NCBI GenBank assembly: GCA_001072465.1
Contig: JVKM01000015.1
Coordinates: 2,679-66,678 of the forward strand
Source of the DNA: Xylanimonas cellulosilytica
Lineage (GTDB): Bacteria; Actinomycetota; Actinomycetes; Actinomycetales; Actinomycetaceae
Reading direction: 5' to 3'
Length of the DNA stretch: 64,000 nucleotides
Positions within the stretch are counted from its first letter, which is position 1. Every line of letters starts with the position of its first letter. A model generated the notes under the pieces. It was not told where the DNA came from. It did not search any database and saw only the letters and a list, made by a program, of their open reading frames with translations. The position numbers and the translations under genes were made by a program. Below are positions 18,366 to 31,706 of this stretch, in pieces.

Positions 18366-19364
18366 TCAGCCCGGGCTCGTCGAGGGATCAAGCGCAACGG
18401 ACACGATCGTCCGCTCACCGCCGACGATCTGCACGGGGCCGCCCGCATTCTTCGACGGGATGCGCATGAGGATCGTCGCCAGGTACTCCGCGGTGGCGGT
18501 CCCCTCGACTGTCGTGGCGTCCGGGCTCATAGTTGCGGTCTGGCCCGCCAGGTTCATGGTCGCGCCCGCGACCGTGCGCTGGTAGGTCAGCGTGAACTTG
18601 AAGTTGGCCGAAACCAGAGCCGAACCGTCCTGGAGAACCAGGCCGGAGACCGGGTAGTCCGTCGCGGTTGCCGCGGCGGTCACGCTACCGGCCGCGCTCA
18701 CCGAGGAGTTCAAATCGCTGACGTTCGACAGGTAGGTCTTCGTGAAGTCGTCGGCCACGAACTGCGAGGTGTCCTGGCTGCCGGAGTTCAGCATCGTGAT
18801 GTACTGAGCGAGCGCTGCCTCGGGGCTCACGGTGAAGCCCTCGGAGGTACCGGTGACGTAGGCGGAGCCGGTGCCCACGGGAGGCAGTGTCAGCTGAGTG
18901 CCGCCCAGGAGGCGCGCGTAGTTCGTCAGCTGGTAGTCCGAACGCGCGGAATCCTGCACGTAGACCTGCAGCACGGGCAGCGCCGTCGAGGAGGACGCGG
19001 AGATGTTGAAGATCGCACGAGGCCACGAGTCGGAGTTCGTGATGGCCAGCGAGGCAGGCGTGAAGTCCAGGGCCTGAGGTGTCTGGCCCGAGGCCTTCGC
19101 GTAAGCGTACTGGGCAGTGCGGTACGCCAGGGCACCCTGCGAGACGCGTCCCGACAGGTCCGAGGCATCCAGCGACGCATCCGCAGTGGTCATGGCCTTA
19201 CCGGTCGCGTCGAGCACAGAGGAGATGCGCTCGAGGTCGAGGTTGGCGGCGCTCTGTGCCTCCTCACCCGACTGGGCGACGATCTCGTTCGAACATGCGC
19301 TCATTCCTAGAGCAGAGGTCATGAGCAGGGCGGCCGCAGCGGCGGCGAGAGTGCGTCGTTTCAT
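18366..19364 (-). CDS. Predicted lipoprotein, unknown function
   Basis: A 332-aa exported protein. Residues 1-24 (MKRRTLAAAAAALLMTSALG, then MSAC) form a signal peptide ending in a lipobox-like MSAC with C24 as the lipid anchor. The mature part has few cysteines and contains TADASLDASDLSGRVSQGALAYRTAQY and many Ser/Thr/Ala-rich beta-prone stretches. ATG 19364 has GGAAGG six bases upstream and overlaps the stop of the upstream membrane-protein gene, so the two are coupled and probably act together at the envelope. I do not recognise the family. Confidence 0.75.
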   Translation of the reverse strand: MKRRTLAAAAAALLMTSALGMSACSNEIVAQSGEEAQSAANLDLERISSVLDATGKAMTTADASLDASDLSGRVSQGALAYRTAQYAYAKASGQTPQALDFTPASLAITNSDSWPRAIFNISASSSTALPVLQVYVQDSARSDYQLTNYARLLGGTQLTLPPVGTGSAYVTGTSEGFTVSPEAALAQYITMLNSGSQDTSQFVADDFTKTYLSNVSDLNSSVSAAGSVTAAATATDYPVSGLVLQDGSALVSANFKFTLTYQRTVAGATMNLAGQTATMSPDATTVEGTATAEYLATILMRIPSKNAGGPVQIVGGERTIVSVALDPSTSPG

Positions 19365-20860
19365 CACTTACCTTCCTGGCGGTCCTTCAGCCAGCCGGAC
19401 ATGATCGAGGTCCAGCCGCCCGTCGAGGACGCGTCATCATCGGGTGCCGACGTCGGCGCGGGAGCCTGCTCGGCAGCACGCGGACGCGTCACCGGGATCA
19501 GGCCCGTGTTGAATTCCTGGCCGTCGACGACGACGACCTGCTCGCCGTTGTTGCGTGCCTCGCGCAGCGCACGGCGCGACGGCAGCGTGCGACCACCGCG
19601 GATACCGGACAGGTCGATGACGCCGGTATCGGTCGTGGCGTGCTCCGGCGGGTCCTCGTCAATCGGACCATTGTCGAGGCCGTGGCGGCCGCGACGCTCG
19701 AAGGTATCGGTCAGCGGGTCCGGGACGTACTCCTCGGAGGCATCAACGGTAGGCTGTGCCTGCTCGGCGTTCTCGTCCGAGGCCTCAGCGGACTCCACGG
19801 GGGCCTCATCGGCGGGCTCAGCCTCGGCACTATCCTCGGCCACGGCCTCGTCGGCGTCTGCGACGGGAGCTTCGGCGTCCTCGGCATCATTCTTGCCGGA
19901 CGCGAAGGCGGCGGCGCCCCACGTGGGAGCGTTGTCGTCGGGCTGCTCGGCGGCCTCAGCCTCACGCTGCTCCGTCTCATCCACGGAAGGCTCGTCGGCC
20001 TTTGCCGGCTCGGATGCCGCGACGGCCGCAGGGGCAGCCTCGCGGGCGGCCGCAATGCGCTCGGCGACGGCGGCGGAGTTGATCGAGGAGGTCTCGAGGG
20101 AGTCGGCCTTACGGCGCTCCTCGATGCGGGCCTCGCGAATCTTGCGCAGACGCAGGAGCTGCCAGCGCGTAAGGAAGAGCGCGAGCGCAATCAGGGCGAA
20201 GACGCATGCGGCAAGGAACGCGATGATGGCGAGGGTGTTGGTCTGCTCGACCTTCCAGGTCAGCGTAAGGGTCAGGTCGTCGGGGCCAGCGGCCGACGCG
20301 GCGAGAGCGGAACGGCCCGACGGAACGTTCTCGAGGTCCAGGCTCACGGTGCCCTCACCGCTGGCCTGCTTGAACCACATGTCCGAGGAGGCGAGCTGCT
20401 GCACGAGGTCGGCCGACGACGGCTCGGCGAGGGGCTGCGCACCGGACTGCACGCCCGACTGAGCCCCCGACTGTGCGCCAGGCTGGGTCGGGGTGGGCGA
20501 CGGGACGCGAGACGGGCCGATCGCATCGTGCGACTCGGCCTTCAGCTTCGTACGGTCGGACTCGACGCCGATGACCTCGGTGTAGGCGGCGTCGCCAATC
20601 CAGCCCTTGACGTCCTGCGTGGTGCCGATGCTCAGCGTCACGGGTGCACCCGACTTCGACGTCGCTGTGACCGTCACGTCATCCTTCACGATCGACAGCA
20701 CGTTGCCGCGCGTCATGATCAGATCGGTCGAAGACACGACCGACGAGACCTGATGCGTCGGCGGCCGCAGCACGGTCACACCGAGCAGCCCGACGAGCAC
20801 GCATACGAGAGCCACAACGCCCATCGACGATGCCGCCACGTATCGCTTAAAGAGTTCCAC
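19364..20860 (-). CDS. Bitopic membrane protein with long acidic cytoplasmic tail, unknown function
   Basis: A 498-aa protein with helix 1 at about 10-31, an extracytoplasmic domain (about 35-205) containing a small repeat (GAQSGAQSGVQSGAQ), helix 2 at about 210-231 and a basic RLRKIREARIEERRK stretch. A long Ala/Glu/Asp-rich cytoplasmic tail follows, ending with VDLSGIRGGRTLPSRRALREARNNGEQV. The outside domain and the coupled downstream lipoprotein suggest a shared envelope role. The tail's R/E-rich ending could bind partners; that is inference. No family recognised. Confidence 0.72.
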   Translation of the reverse strand: MELFKRYVAASSMGVVALVCVLVGLLGVTVLRPPTHQVSSVVSSTDLIMTRGNVLSIVKDDVTVTATSKSGAPVTLSIGTTQDVKGWIGDAAYTEVIGVESDRTKLKAESHDAIGPSRVPSPTPTQPGAQSGAQSGVQSGAQPLAEPSSADLVQQLASSDMWFKQASGEGTVSLDLENVPSGRSALAASAAGPDDLTLTLTWKVEQTNTLAIIAFLAACVFALIALALFLTRWQLLRLRKIREARIEERRKADSLETSSINSAAVAERIAAAREAAPAAVAASEPAKADEPSVDETEQREAEAAEQPDDNAPTWGAAAFASGKNDAEDAEAPVADADEAVAEDSAEAEPADEAPVESAEASDENAEQAQPTVDASEEYVPDPLTDTFERRGRHGLDNGPIDEDPPEHATTDTGVIDLSGIRGGRTLPSRRALREARNNGEQVVVVDGQEFNTGLIPVTRPRAAEQAPAPTSAPDDDASSTGGWTSIMSGWLKDRQEGK

Positions 20861-20976
20861 GGTTGCTCCTCACGTCCAACACCCACACTGCGGGCATTCT
20901 TCAGGCTCCACTTTACGTGCTAACCCCGATGACGGCCGAATTCGCACGCAGGGCAGTGATGCATCACATCCACGCG

Positions 20977-21273
20977 TCACAGGGGACGCAATCCTCGCCG
21001 CCAGCACTCCGAGTGCCAGTGGCGACGCCCCTCGACCCCCTGAGGCAGACCAAACGGCGCTTCTTCGGGCCACGCAACCACGTGCGCGGTGCCCGTGGGA
21101 ATCGGGCGCAAGCAGGCCGGGCAGGTGTATTCCTTCGCCGAACCGGGCAGGCGGCGCACCTGATAATCACCCCCGTCAGGGCCGCGTTCCGTACGCGGCA
21201 CGGAGGCGAGGCGGTCCATCTGCAATGGACGCGCCTCGCCCCACGGTCGTTTCTTGCTTCGTTTGCCTCTCAC
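20977..21273 (-). CDS. Small Zn-ribbon-like actinobacterial protein
   Basis: A 98-aa protein. After a basic N-terminus (RGKRSKKRPWGEARPL) comes DYQVRRLPGSAKEYTCPACLRPIPTGTAHVVAWP, then RRHWHSECWRR. The CPAC pair plus the later HWHSEC residues look like a zinc ribbon. This matches a short family widespread in actinobacteria that databases often label 'ATP/GTP-binding protein' without evidence for that activity. It starts at ATG 21273, overlapping the nagA stop (ATGA), and is therefore translationally coupled to nagA. Confidence 0.75.
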   Translation of the reverse strand: MRGKRSKKRPWGEARPLQMDRLASVPRTERGPDGGDYQVRRLPGSAKEYTCPACLRPIPTGTAHVVAWPEEAPFGLPQGVEGRRHWHSECWRRGLRPL

Positions 21274-22460
21274 GCAACCACAGTGCCACGTCGCCAGACG
21301 CGGCGCACGACGAGGTCAGAGTCGACCTCGACGATGTCTGCCTTCTTTCCAGCCACGAGCGAGCCAATCGTGTCGTCACCCAGAATCGTGGCTCCCTGAA
21401 CAGAGGCCATGTACACGGCGTCCACGAGCGGGATCCCGCCCTTGGTGACGGCCACGCGCACGCAGTCCATGAGGTGCGCCGTGCCGCCTGCAATGGAGTT
21501 GCCGTGAGCCAGGCGCGCGACGCCGTCCTTCACGATGACGTCCTGGGGGCCGAGCGTGTATTCACCATCAGCCATGCCGGCGGCCGCCATCGCATCGGTG
21601 ATGAGAACGACGTGCTCGCGGCCGACCAGTTCGTACACGTCGCGCACGAGCGACGGATCGACGTGGACGGAGTCGCAGATCAGCTCGGCGACGGCACCGC
21701 CGCGTGCGGCGTCCGAGAGGAACTCGGCGATCGGGCCGGTGTCGCGGTGGTGCAGCGGGCGCATGCCGTTGAACAGGTGGGTGATCGTCGCGCGGGGGCC
21801 GCGCTTGGTCTCCACCTGCGCGAAACGCTCACGCGAGTAGGCCAGGGCCTCGCGAGCCTTCACCGAGTTGGAATCGGTGTGTCCCCACGACGGCAGCGCT
21901 CCCCCATCAATGAGGGCCTCGGCGACCGAGCCGGGGCCGTACGCGTTCGGCTTCTCGGGGGCCAGCGTCATGGACAACGCGTACCCCTGGCAGTCCTCGA
22001 TGAGGGTGCGCGTCAGGTCAGCGTCGGGATCGACGATGAACGTCGGGTCCTGGGCGCCGCAGCGCTCGTGGGAGACGAAGGGACCCTCGAAGTGGATGCC
22101 GGCGAGCTCGTCGGCCTTCGCCAGCTCAGCCAGGGTCTTCGCACGCGCACGCAGCACCTCGGCGGAGGCGGTCACGCAGGATGCGACCAGGGAGGTCGTG
22201 CCGTGACGGCGATGCTCGAGGACAGCAACGAGAGCGGCCTCGGCGGTCTCAGCGTTGGGGAAGGATTCTCCGCCGCCGCCGTGGCAGTGCACATCGACGA
22301 GGCCGGGCAGGTAGGTCGCATCGCTGGCCTCGGGCACCTCGCCCTCATACTCGGAAACGGGACACACACGGGTAATAGTCGCGCCGTCGAACTCGATAAT
22401 TCCGTCCTCAACGACGGTATCTTCCAGAACCAGACGGCCACGCAACACAGAAGTAGTCAT
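21270..22460 (-). CDS. nagA: N-acetylglucosamine-6-phosphate deacetylase
   Basis: A 396-aa amidohydrolase that deacetylates GlcNAc-6-P, feeding amino-sugar catabolism and cell-wall recycling. The metal site HCHGGGGESF follows LPGLVDV. IHFEGPFVSHERCGAQDP carries the conserved Glu, GHTDSN and THLFNGMRPLHHRDTG supply further ligands and substrate contacts, and LITDAMAAAG has the catalytic Asp. Length is typical. It begins 27 bases after the AlkZ-like gene on the same strand; nagB is not in the window. Confidence 0.94.
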   Translation of the reverse strand: MTTSVLRGRLVLEDTVVEDGIIEFDGATITRVCPVSEYEGEVPEASDATYLPGLVDVHCHGGGGESFPNAETAEAALVAVLEHRRHGTTSLVASCVTASAEVLRARAKTLAELAKADELAGIHFEGPFVSHERCGAQDPTFIVDPDADLTRTLIEDCQGYALSMTLAPEKPNAYGPGSVAEALIDGGALPSWGHTDSNSVKAREALAYSRERFAQVETKRGPRATITHLFNGMRPLHHRDTGPIAEFLSDAARGGAVAELICDSVHVDPSLVRDVYELVGREHVVLITDAMAAAGMADGEYTLGPQDVIVKDGVARLAHGNSIAGGTAHLMDCVRVAVTKGGIPLVDAVYMASVQGATILGDDTIGSLVAGKKADIVEVDSDLVVRRVWRRGTVVA

Positions 22461-22486
22461 GCATTAATTGTGGCACAAATGACACT

Positions 22487-23593
22487 TCACTGCTGCGTCT
22501 CGGACAACCATTTCTCCCAGTCGCCGAACGCCCGTCGCGCCGATTCCTCATAGGTCCCGTAGCCGTCGATAGTCACGACCCGGCCGCCGGGGGCGCGCAC
22601 GGCAACCAAGCGTCCACCTGCAACAGCAATCGGACGGAACATCCCATTCTTCGCCGGGCAGATCAAAGCCTCGCCCGCCTCGTCCGTCAGACAGGAACGA
22701 TCCTTATAACCGACATGCAGCTCATCAAATGAGGGCAGCGCGAACATCTCCTCGGCCTCGTCGCTGGAGGCTTCCACGAGGTCAGCGAGGTCAGCGCGAG
22801 CCAGGCCACCTTCAAACTCCGCGATGGGCAGGCCGATATTGTTCCCCACCGCGCGCGCTCCAGCCAACGCTCGACGGGCTTCGGTGAGAGTCAACCCGGT
22901 CCACCTAGCCAGGTCGGCCTCGTCGACGGGACCGTGCCCCCAGGCGTAACGCGCTGCCAGGACCACGAGGGCTTCTTCGTGCCCGGACTCTCCCTTCGCG
23001 ACCCCAGGGGCGGCCGGAAGTGCGCGCGCGTCAACGATCAGGTGCTCTCCTGCGCGCACAGGACCTGCGGTGAGCACACCATCCAAATGAAGGCGCATGA
23101 TGAGGTGGCGGCGCCGTAGTCCGTCCTGTGAGGAGGAAGCCGTCACTGTATCGATCCCGCTACTGCCCCACGCCGCGACAAGCTCGGCGCGGCTCACTCC
23201 CTGGGGCGAGGTCTCGAGCAGGTCACACGCAACCTGCGCCGCGCGCTCGACGAGAGCATCAGTGAGGCCCAGAGAAAGGGCCTGGCGTTCCCACGCCGCA
23301 CGGCGGTGACGCAGCAGGCGGCGCAGCCAGTGGTGGTCGCGGGCGCTCGTCACGTGAATGGTGCCGCGCATCGGCCAGGATCGAACCAGCTCACCGCGGG
23401 CGAACGACTCCTCGACGCGAGCACGCGACACACCCGTGCAGCGCACGCCAATCGCCCACGGGATCGCGCTCGCCTGTTGGCCTTGCAGTGCCAGCAGATT
23501 CTCCACAGCGTCCAGCGGCGAGCGCGCCGCGGTTGCAGGGACGAGTCCTTGGGCGATGATTCTCCCCAGGCTCACCCGACGGGATGCCTCCAT
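22487..23593 (-). CDS. Winged-helix DNA glycosylase, AlkZ-like (HTH_42)
   Basis: A 368-aa protein of the AlkZ/AlkX superfamily, which unhooks or excises bulky DNA lesions. The N-terminal AVENLLALQGQQASAIPWAIGVR contains the Q-x-Q element expected of the catalytic motif. LVRSWPMRGTIHVTSARDHHWL and the C-terminal TIDGYGTYEE region fit the tandem winged-helix fold. ATG 23593 overlaps the nucS stop by one base (TGATG), coupling two DNA-repair genes. The exact lesion specificity cannot be told. Confidence 0.82.
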   Translation of the reverse strand: MEASRRVSLGRIIAQGLVPATAARSPLDAVENLLALQGQQASAIPWAIGVRCTGVSRARVEESFARGELVRSWPMRGTIHVTSARDHHWLRRLLRHRRAAWERQALSLGLTDALVERAAQVACDLLETSPQGVSRAELVAAWGSSGIDTVTASSSQDGLRRRHLIMRLHLDGVLTAGPVRAGEHLIVDARALPAAPGVAKGESGHEEALVVLAARYAWGHGPVDEADLARWTGLTLTEARRALAGARAVGNNIGLPIAEFEGGLARADLADLVEASSDEAEEMFALPSFDELHVGYKDRSCLTDEAGEALICPAKNGMFRPIAVAGGRLVAVRAPGGRVVTIDGYGTYEESARRAFGDWEKWLSETQQ

Positions 23594-24285
23594 CAGAAAA
23601 GTCGAGACTCGGGGTCATCAACCCCGCGCATCGCGTCGTAGTCCAGGACCACGCAGCGGATACCGCGATCCTCGGCGAGGGTGCGCGCCTGCTTGGTGAT
23701 CTCCTGGGCTGCGAAAATGCCGGTCACGTCACCGAGGAGGGCGTCGCGCCCCAGCAGCGACAGGTAGCGCGTCAGCTGCTCAACGCCATCGATGCCGCCC
23801 CGGCGCTTCACCTCGATCGCCACGTGATTGCCGTCGGCGTCGCGCACCATGAGGTCCACCGGGCCCACGGGCGTGGGGAACTCGCGGCGCACCAGCTCCC
23901 AGCCCTCGCCAAGGATCTGGGGCACCTGCTCCGCGAGAAGCTCCTGCAGGTGTGCCTCGACGCCATCCTTCACGAGGCCGGGGTCGACACCCAGGTCCTC
24001 GGCGACATCCGCGATGATCTCATGGATGCGGATGATCAGCTTGTCGTCAGTCTTGTCGGCCTGAACCGTCCAGACCTGCTCGACGCCTTCCTCGTCCTCG
24101 CCGGGTTCCCCCATGGAAACCGTGCAGGGAGCGGTCATCCAGTTAAGCGGCTTGTAGGAACCGCCCTCAGAATGGATGAGGACAGAGCCGTCACCTTTGA
24201 GCATGATGACGCGCTTGGCAGGGTCCAGGTGGGCGCTCAGACGACCGGAATAATCAACGGTGCAGGTAGCAATAACAATACGCAC
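23593..24285 (-). CDS. nucS: Mismatch-specific endonuclease NucS (EndoMS)
   Basis: A 230-aa nuclease which, in actinobacteria lacking MutS/MutL, cuts both strands at mismatches with the beta clamp as partner. The N-terminal domain begins [20 protein letters not shown] (GTG start). The C-terminal PD-(D/E)xK catalytic core is visible as [25 protein letters not shown] (Asp, Glu, Lys). The family's usual C-terminal clamp-binding end is near DDPESRLF. It lies downstream of the ATP synthase operon and couples to the AlkZ-like gene. Confidence 0.93.
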   Translation of the reverse strand: MRIVIATCTVDYSGRLSAHLDPAKRVIMLKGDGSVLIHSEGGSYKPLNWMTAPCTVSMGEPGEDEEGVEQVWTVQADKTDDKLIIRIHEIIADVAEDLGVDPGLVKDGVEAHLQELLAEQVPQILGEGWELVRREFPTPVGPVDLMVRDADGNHVAIEVKRRGGIDGVEQLTRYLSLLGRDALLGDVTGIFAAQEITKQARTLAEDRGIRCVVLDYDAMRGVDDPESRLF

Positions 24286-24307
24286 CCCGTGAGCTTACCA
24301 ATCCTGC

Positions 24308-24712
24308 TCACACGAGGCGCGGAGGACCGGACTCCACCCAGGAGACCAATCCGTTATATGTCAAGCGTTCTACGGCCACCTCGTAACGATGGTCACCGTA
24401 CGCCAGGCGCACTTCGACGACGGAACCATCCGCCGAGTGCGCGATCGGGGCCGAGACCTCCATGCCCCGACGCGGGATCGAATACACCGGCTTGAAGGTC
24501 AGCCCGACCAGCCGATACCAGGACAGCTCCTCGACGCCATACACGCCGATACCGGCCGTCCATCCCGAATGAACGTCCGGGCGCGACCAACAGCGGAACG
24601 CCCCCAAACGCGAAACGATCCTGCGGGCACGCACATTCATGTACGCCCACAGGATCGCCCCCGCGCACGCGAGGAGAACCGCACACCAGATCACGATCGT
24701 CATCAGGCTCAT
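24308..24712 (-). CDS. DUF2550-family membrane protein
   Basis: A 134-aa protein with one N-terminal helix (IVIWCAVLLACAGAILWAYM), then a basic turn (NVRARRIVSRLG) and a C-terminal soluble domain containing SGWTAGIGVYGVEELSWYRL and the SIPRRGMEV segment. This matches DUF2550, a small actinobacterial family regularly found just after atpC. It starts 25 bases past the atpC stop and is probably the last gene of the ATP synthase transcript. Function unknown. Confidence 0.82.
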   Translation of the reverse strand: MSLMTIVIWCAVLLACAGAILWAYMNVRARRIVSRLGAFRCWSRPDVHSGWTAGIGVYGVEELSWYRLVGLTFKPVYSIPRRGMEVSAPIAHSADGSVVEVRLAYGDHRYEVAVERLTYNGLVSWVESGPPRLV

Positions 24713-24737
24713 GAGGTCCTCCTCGCGTTGCGTCGAC

Positions 24738-25009
24738 TTACTGTTCTGCCACTGTAGCGTGGTCGGCCACGACCGTGACGAAATCCGAATCGACTGAGGC
24801 GAATCCCCCAGTGACCTGGAAGGACACGACCTCGTCCGCGCGCGACACCGTCACAGTTCCCACGCTCAGCTGAGCGAGGAGGGGCTGACGACCCGGCAGC
24901 ACGCCGAGGCTTCCGTCGACCGTCGGAAACTGGACGGACGCGGCCGCGCCGTGCCACAGGCGTCCCTCGTGGGAGACGACCTCGACCTGCAAGGACTTGC
25001 CCGATGCCA

Positions 25010-25010
<1 letters not shown>
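24738..25010 (-). CDS. atpC: ATP synthase F1 epsilon subunit (short form)
   Basis: A 90-aa epsilon subunit linking the gamma/epsilon rotor to the c-ring. It contains only the N-terminal beta-sandwich (LQVEVVSHEGRLWHGAA, GSLGVLPGRQPLLAQL, VTGGFASVDSDFVTVVAD). The C-terminal two-helix inhibitory domain of the E. coli protein (139 aa) is absent. The ATG overlaps the atpD stop by one base. The short form means any hydrolysis control must work without an epsilon arm. Confidence 0.9.
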
Positions 25011-27413
<2,403 letters not shown>

Positions 27414-27416
27414 CGC

Positions 27417-29054
27417 TTAGGCCTTCTCGCTCGTGCGACCGCGCGAGATTTCCTCGCGGGTGCGCTCAGCCACGACCTCGCCGTCCTCGAGTCCGGCGGC
27501 GCCACGTCCGGCACTGATCCACTGGTGGTGGAACTCCTCGACGGCGTTCTTGAGCGCCTCCTCCGTCTCGGAGGTCAGGTCGCCGGTCGCCGCGATCGTA
27601 TCAAGCACGGTGGAGTTCGCGTGGAGGTGGTCGAGCAGGCCGCGTTCGAAGCGCAGGACGTCCTCGACCTCGATGTCATCGAGGTAGCCCTTGGTGCCCA
27701 TCCAGATCGAAGCGACCTGGTCTTCCATCGCGTAAGGCGTGGACTGAGGCTGCTTGAGCAGCTCCATGAGGCGCTCACCGCGGGTCAGCTGACGACGAGT
27801 CGCCGCATCCAGGTCGGAAGCGAACATGGCGAAGGCGGCCATCGAGCGGTACTGCGCGAGCGTCAGCTTGAGCGTACCGGCGACCTTCTTCATGGCCTTG
27901 GGCTGGGCCGCGCCACCAACACGGGACACGGAGATACCCACGTCGACGGCGGGACGCTGGTTCGAGTTGAACAGGTCGGACTGCAGGAAGATCTGACCGT
28001 CGGTGATCGAAATGACGTTAGTCGGGATGTAGGCCGACACGTCGTTCGCCTTGGTCTCGATGATCGGCAGGCCGGTCATCGAACCGCCACCCAGGGCGTC
28101 CGAGAGCTTCGCGCAACGCTCCAGCAGGCGGGAGTGCAAGTAGAAGACGTCGCCGGGGTAGGCTTCGCGGCCCGGCGGGCGACGCAGCAGCAGCGACACC
28201 GCACGGTAGGCCTCGGCCTGCTTGGACAGGTCGTCGAAGACGATGAGGACGTGCTTGCCCTGGTACATCCAGTGCTGGCCGATCGCGGAACCCGTGTAGG
28301 GGGCCATGTACTTGTAGCCGGCGGGGTCCGAGGCCGGGGAGGCGACGATGGTCGTGTACTCCATGGCGCCAGCATCCTCGAGCGTGGAGCGCACCGATGC
28401 GATCGTCGAGCCCTTCTGGCCGATCGCGACGTAGATGCAACGCACCTGCTTGTTCGGGTCGCCGCTCTTCCAGTTCTCGCGCTGGTTGAGGATCGTATCG
28501 AGGGCGATCGCGGTCTTACCGGTCTTGCGGTCGCCGATGATGAGCTGACGCTGGCCGCGGCCAACCGGGATCATCGAGTCGATGGCCTTCAGGCCGGTGG
28601 CGAGGGGCTCGTGGACGCTCTTACGCGCCATAACGCCGGGCGCCTGCAGTTCGAGCGCGCGGCGCCCGTCCAGGTCCGTGATCTCGCCGAGGCCGTCAAT
28701 CGGGCGGCCGAGCGGGTCAACCGTGCGGCCCAGGTAGCCGTCACCGACGGGAACCGAGAGAACCTCGCCCGTGCGGTGCACGACCTGGCCCTCTTCGATG
28801 CCGCCGAAGTCACCGAGGACAACGGCACCGATCTCACGCTGGTCGAGGTTCATGGCCAGGCCCAGCGTCCCGTCCTCGAAACGCAGCAGCTCGTTCGCCA
28901 TGGTGCCGGGCAGGCCCTCGACGTGCGCGATACCATCGGCCGTTTCGATGACGTGACCCACCTCTTCGGTGGCCACGTCCGCCGGACGGTAGGACTCCAT
29001 AAAGGAGTCCAGTGCTCCGCGGATTTCCTCCGGGGAGATGCTGAGGTCAGCCAT
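27417..29054 (-). CDS. atpA: ATP synthase F1 alpha subunit
   Basis: A 545-aa non-catalytic nucleotide-binding subunit. P-loop [13 protein letters not shown], the arginine-finger region [20 protein letters not shown] and [19 protein letters not shown] are all intact. The C-terminal tail ([20 protein letters not shown]) is longer than in E. coli, typical of actinobacterial alpha subunits. A 47-base gap separates it from atpH, the widest within the F1 part of the operon. Confidence 0.97.
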   Translation of the reverse strand: MADLSISPEEIRGALDSFMESYRPADVATEEVGHVIETADGIAHVEGLPGTMANELLRFEDGTLGLAMNLDQREIGAVVLGDFGGIEEGQVVHRTGEVLSVPVGDGYLGRTVDPLGRPIDGLGEITDLDGRRALELQAPGVMARKSVHEPLATGLKAIDSMIPVGRGQRQLIIGDRKTGKTAIALDTILNQRENWKSGDPNKQVRCIYVAIGQKGSTIASVRSTLEDAGAMEYTTIVASPASDPAGYKYMAPYTGSAIGQHWMYQGKHVLIVFDDLSKQAEAYRAVSLLLRRPPGREAYPGDVFYLHSRLLERCAKLSDALGGGSMTGLPIIETKANDVSAYIPTNVISITDGQIFLQSDLFNSNQRPAVDVGISVSRVGGAAQPKAMKKVAGTLKLTLAQYRSMAAFAMFASDLDAATRRQLTRGERLMELLKQPQSTPYAMEDQVASIWMGTKGYLDDIEVEDVLRFERGLLDHLHANSTVLDTIAATGDLTSETEEALKNAVEEFHHQWISAGRGAAGLEDGEVVAERTREEISRGRTSEKA

Positions 29055-29101
29055 GAGGATTCCTAACTAGGTAAAAGAAATTAATGTGTGTACGAGAAGT
29101 G

Positions 29102-29916
29102 CTAGCTGGCGATCGCGTCGCGCGCTGCACTGATGCGGCTGGCCAACGAGGCGTCGATCGCGGTCATGCCCGCGCGCAGGCGGAATCCGCCCACGACCTC
29201 GGGATCAATCGAGATCGCCAGGTCAACGTCCGTGCCGTAGCGCTTCGAGAGGATGGAACGAAGGCGCTCAACCTGAGCCTCACTCATCGGGGTCGCCGTG
29301 GCGACGGTGACGAAGAGACGGTCCTGCATAGTCGCTGCCCACTGGGCGTACCGACGCAGGTTGTGCAGCAGACGACCGTGGTTCGAGCGTCCGACCGCCC
29401 GACGCACGAGACGCATCGTCCAGGTGCTGACGTGCCCGCCGAAGAGCTTCGACGCGACATCGCCGCGCTCGTGTGCGTCGCCCTTGGACTTATCCGACAG
29501 GCGCACGCGGACCTCGCGCTGGTGTGCCAGGAAGTAGCGCACCTGGAACAGCTCCTCACGGACCTGCTCGAGTGCTCCCTGGGCACCGGCTGCATTGAGC
29601 ACGCCGAGGATGCCGAGCACCTCGAGCGTGTCCGCAACATCCGCCGGATGACGCCAGTGGTCGGCGACGACCGCATTCACGACGGACAGCGTCGCAGCCG
29701 TCACGTGCGAAGCGAACGCGCTGGAGGCGAGCCCCTGCTTATCTGCGACCGACCGCGCCGGGTCGGTCGCTGCACGCGCGAGACGAGTGTTCTCCTTGAA
29801 CAGGTCGGCCAGGCCGAAAAAATCCTCGGCAACCCGCATCGGGTCGGTGCCGGGCGTGGCCAGGGCCGCCGCCAGCTCCTTCGCAAAGGGGACGGACTCG
29901 ATCGTGCGCATCTGTG

Positions 29917-29920
<4 letters not shown>
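29102..29920 (-). CDS. atpH: ATP synthase F1 delta subunit
   Basis: A 272-aa peripheral-stalk subunit, nearly 100 residues longer than the E. coli delta (177) but normal for actinobacteria. The conserved C-terminal domain is seen in RLFVTVATATPMSEAQVERLRSILSKRYG and IDPEVVGGFRLRAG. The start overlaps the atpF stop by four bases. It clamps the alpha3beta3 head to the b-subunit stalk. Confidence 0.93.
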
Positions 29921-30707
<787 letters not shown>

Positions 30708-30733
30708 TTAGTAACGCCGGGTGGCGTTGGGGG

Positions 30734-31624
30734 TCAGTGATGTTCGACGGAAAGCTTGATGTAGACGGTCGACAGGATCGTGAAAATGTACGCCTGCAGG
30801 AAGGCCACGAAGACCTCGAAGCCCGTCATGACGAACATGGCGGCACCGGTCAGCGCGGACGCGGCAGACAGGACGGAGAGCTCGTGGAGCAGAATCGCCG
30901 TTCCAAAGTAGGTCATACCCAGCAGGAGGTGGCCCGAGATCATGTTGCACAGAAGACGCAGGGTCAGCGTGACGGGGCGAACGATAAAGTTCGAGAGGAA
31001 CTCGATGGGCGTGATCAGCAGGTACATGGGGACGGGCAGTCCCGGCGGGAAAAGCTGCGAGGAGAAGAATCCGCCGACGCCCTGCTTGGAGATACCCGCA
31101 CCGATGAAGGTCACGTACGTGATGAGAGCGAAGACCATCGGGATGGCGACGACCGACGAGGCCGCGATGTTGATGCCGGGAATGATGCCCGCAATGTTCA
31201 TGGACAGGACGCCGAAGAACAGGAAGCCAATGAAGCCGGAGAACTTGCGGCCGGTCTTGGGGCCGAGCATGTCGAGGGCAACATTGTCGCGAATGTAGCC
31301 GGCGATTGCTTCGACGGCCATCTGGCCGCGGCTCGGCACCAGCTGAGGCTTGCGCGCGACTGCGACGAGGATGAGCGAGACGAGTACGCCCATGATGACG
31401 CGGGCGAGAGTCAGTCGGTTGAACTCAAAGAACGTTCCCTCACCGAAAATCACGGTCGGGAAAAAGTCCTCAAGGGCCGGCTGGTGTGGGTGCTGCGTGA
31501 ACGCAGGGTAGGCGGTGAGTGCGATGACGATGAGAAGGATCGCGAGGCTCACCCAATACCAACGCGGCTTGGACGCGGTGCGGCGAGCAGGCGCGTGATC
31601 GGACACTGAATGTGCCTCCTTCAT
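30734..31624 (-). CDS. atpB: ATP synthase F0 a subunit
   Basis: A 296-aa polytopic subunit forming the ion channel against the c-ring. The essential Arg is in RPVTLTLRLLCNMISGHLLLGM; GRKFSGFIGFLFFGVLSMNIAGIIPG is also characteristic. ATG 31624 is preferred because GGAG lies upstream; an in-frame ATG at 31669 would add 15 residues. It opens the eight-gene atpBEFHAGDC operon in the standard order. Confidence 0.95.
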   Translation of the reverse strand: MKEAHSVSDHAPARRTASKPRWYWVSLAILLIVIALTAYPAFTQHPHQPALEDFFPTVIFGEGTFFEFNRLTLARVIMGVLVSLILVAVARKPQLVPSRGQMAVEAIAGYIRDNVALDMLGPKTGRKFSGFIGFLFFGVLSMNIAGIIPGINIAASSVVAIPMVFALITYVTFIGAGISKQGVGGFFSSQLFPPGLPVPMYLLITPIEFLSNFIVRPVTLTLRLLCNMISGHLLLGMTYFGTAILLHELSVLSAASALTGAAMFVMTGFEVFVAFLQAYIFTILSTVYIKLSVEHH

Positions 31625-31706
31625 CTCAACTCCATTGGTTTGTGTCTGCTGCCGGGGCAACTCATCCATTCTATACAGAGAAGGGGCCGCCTAGCGCGCG
31701 CAAGGG

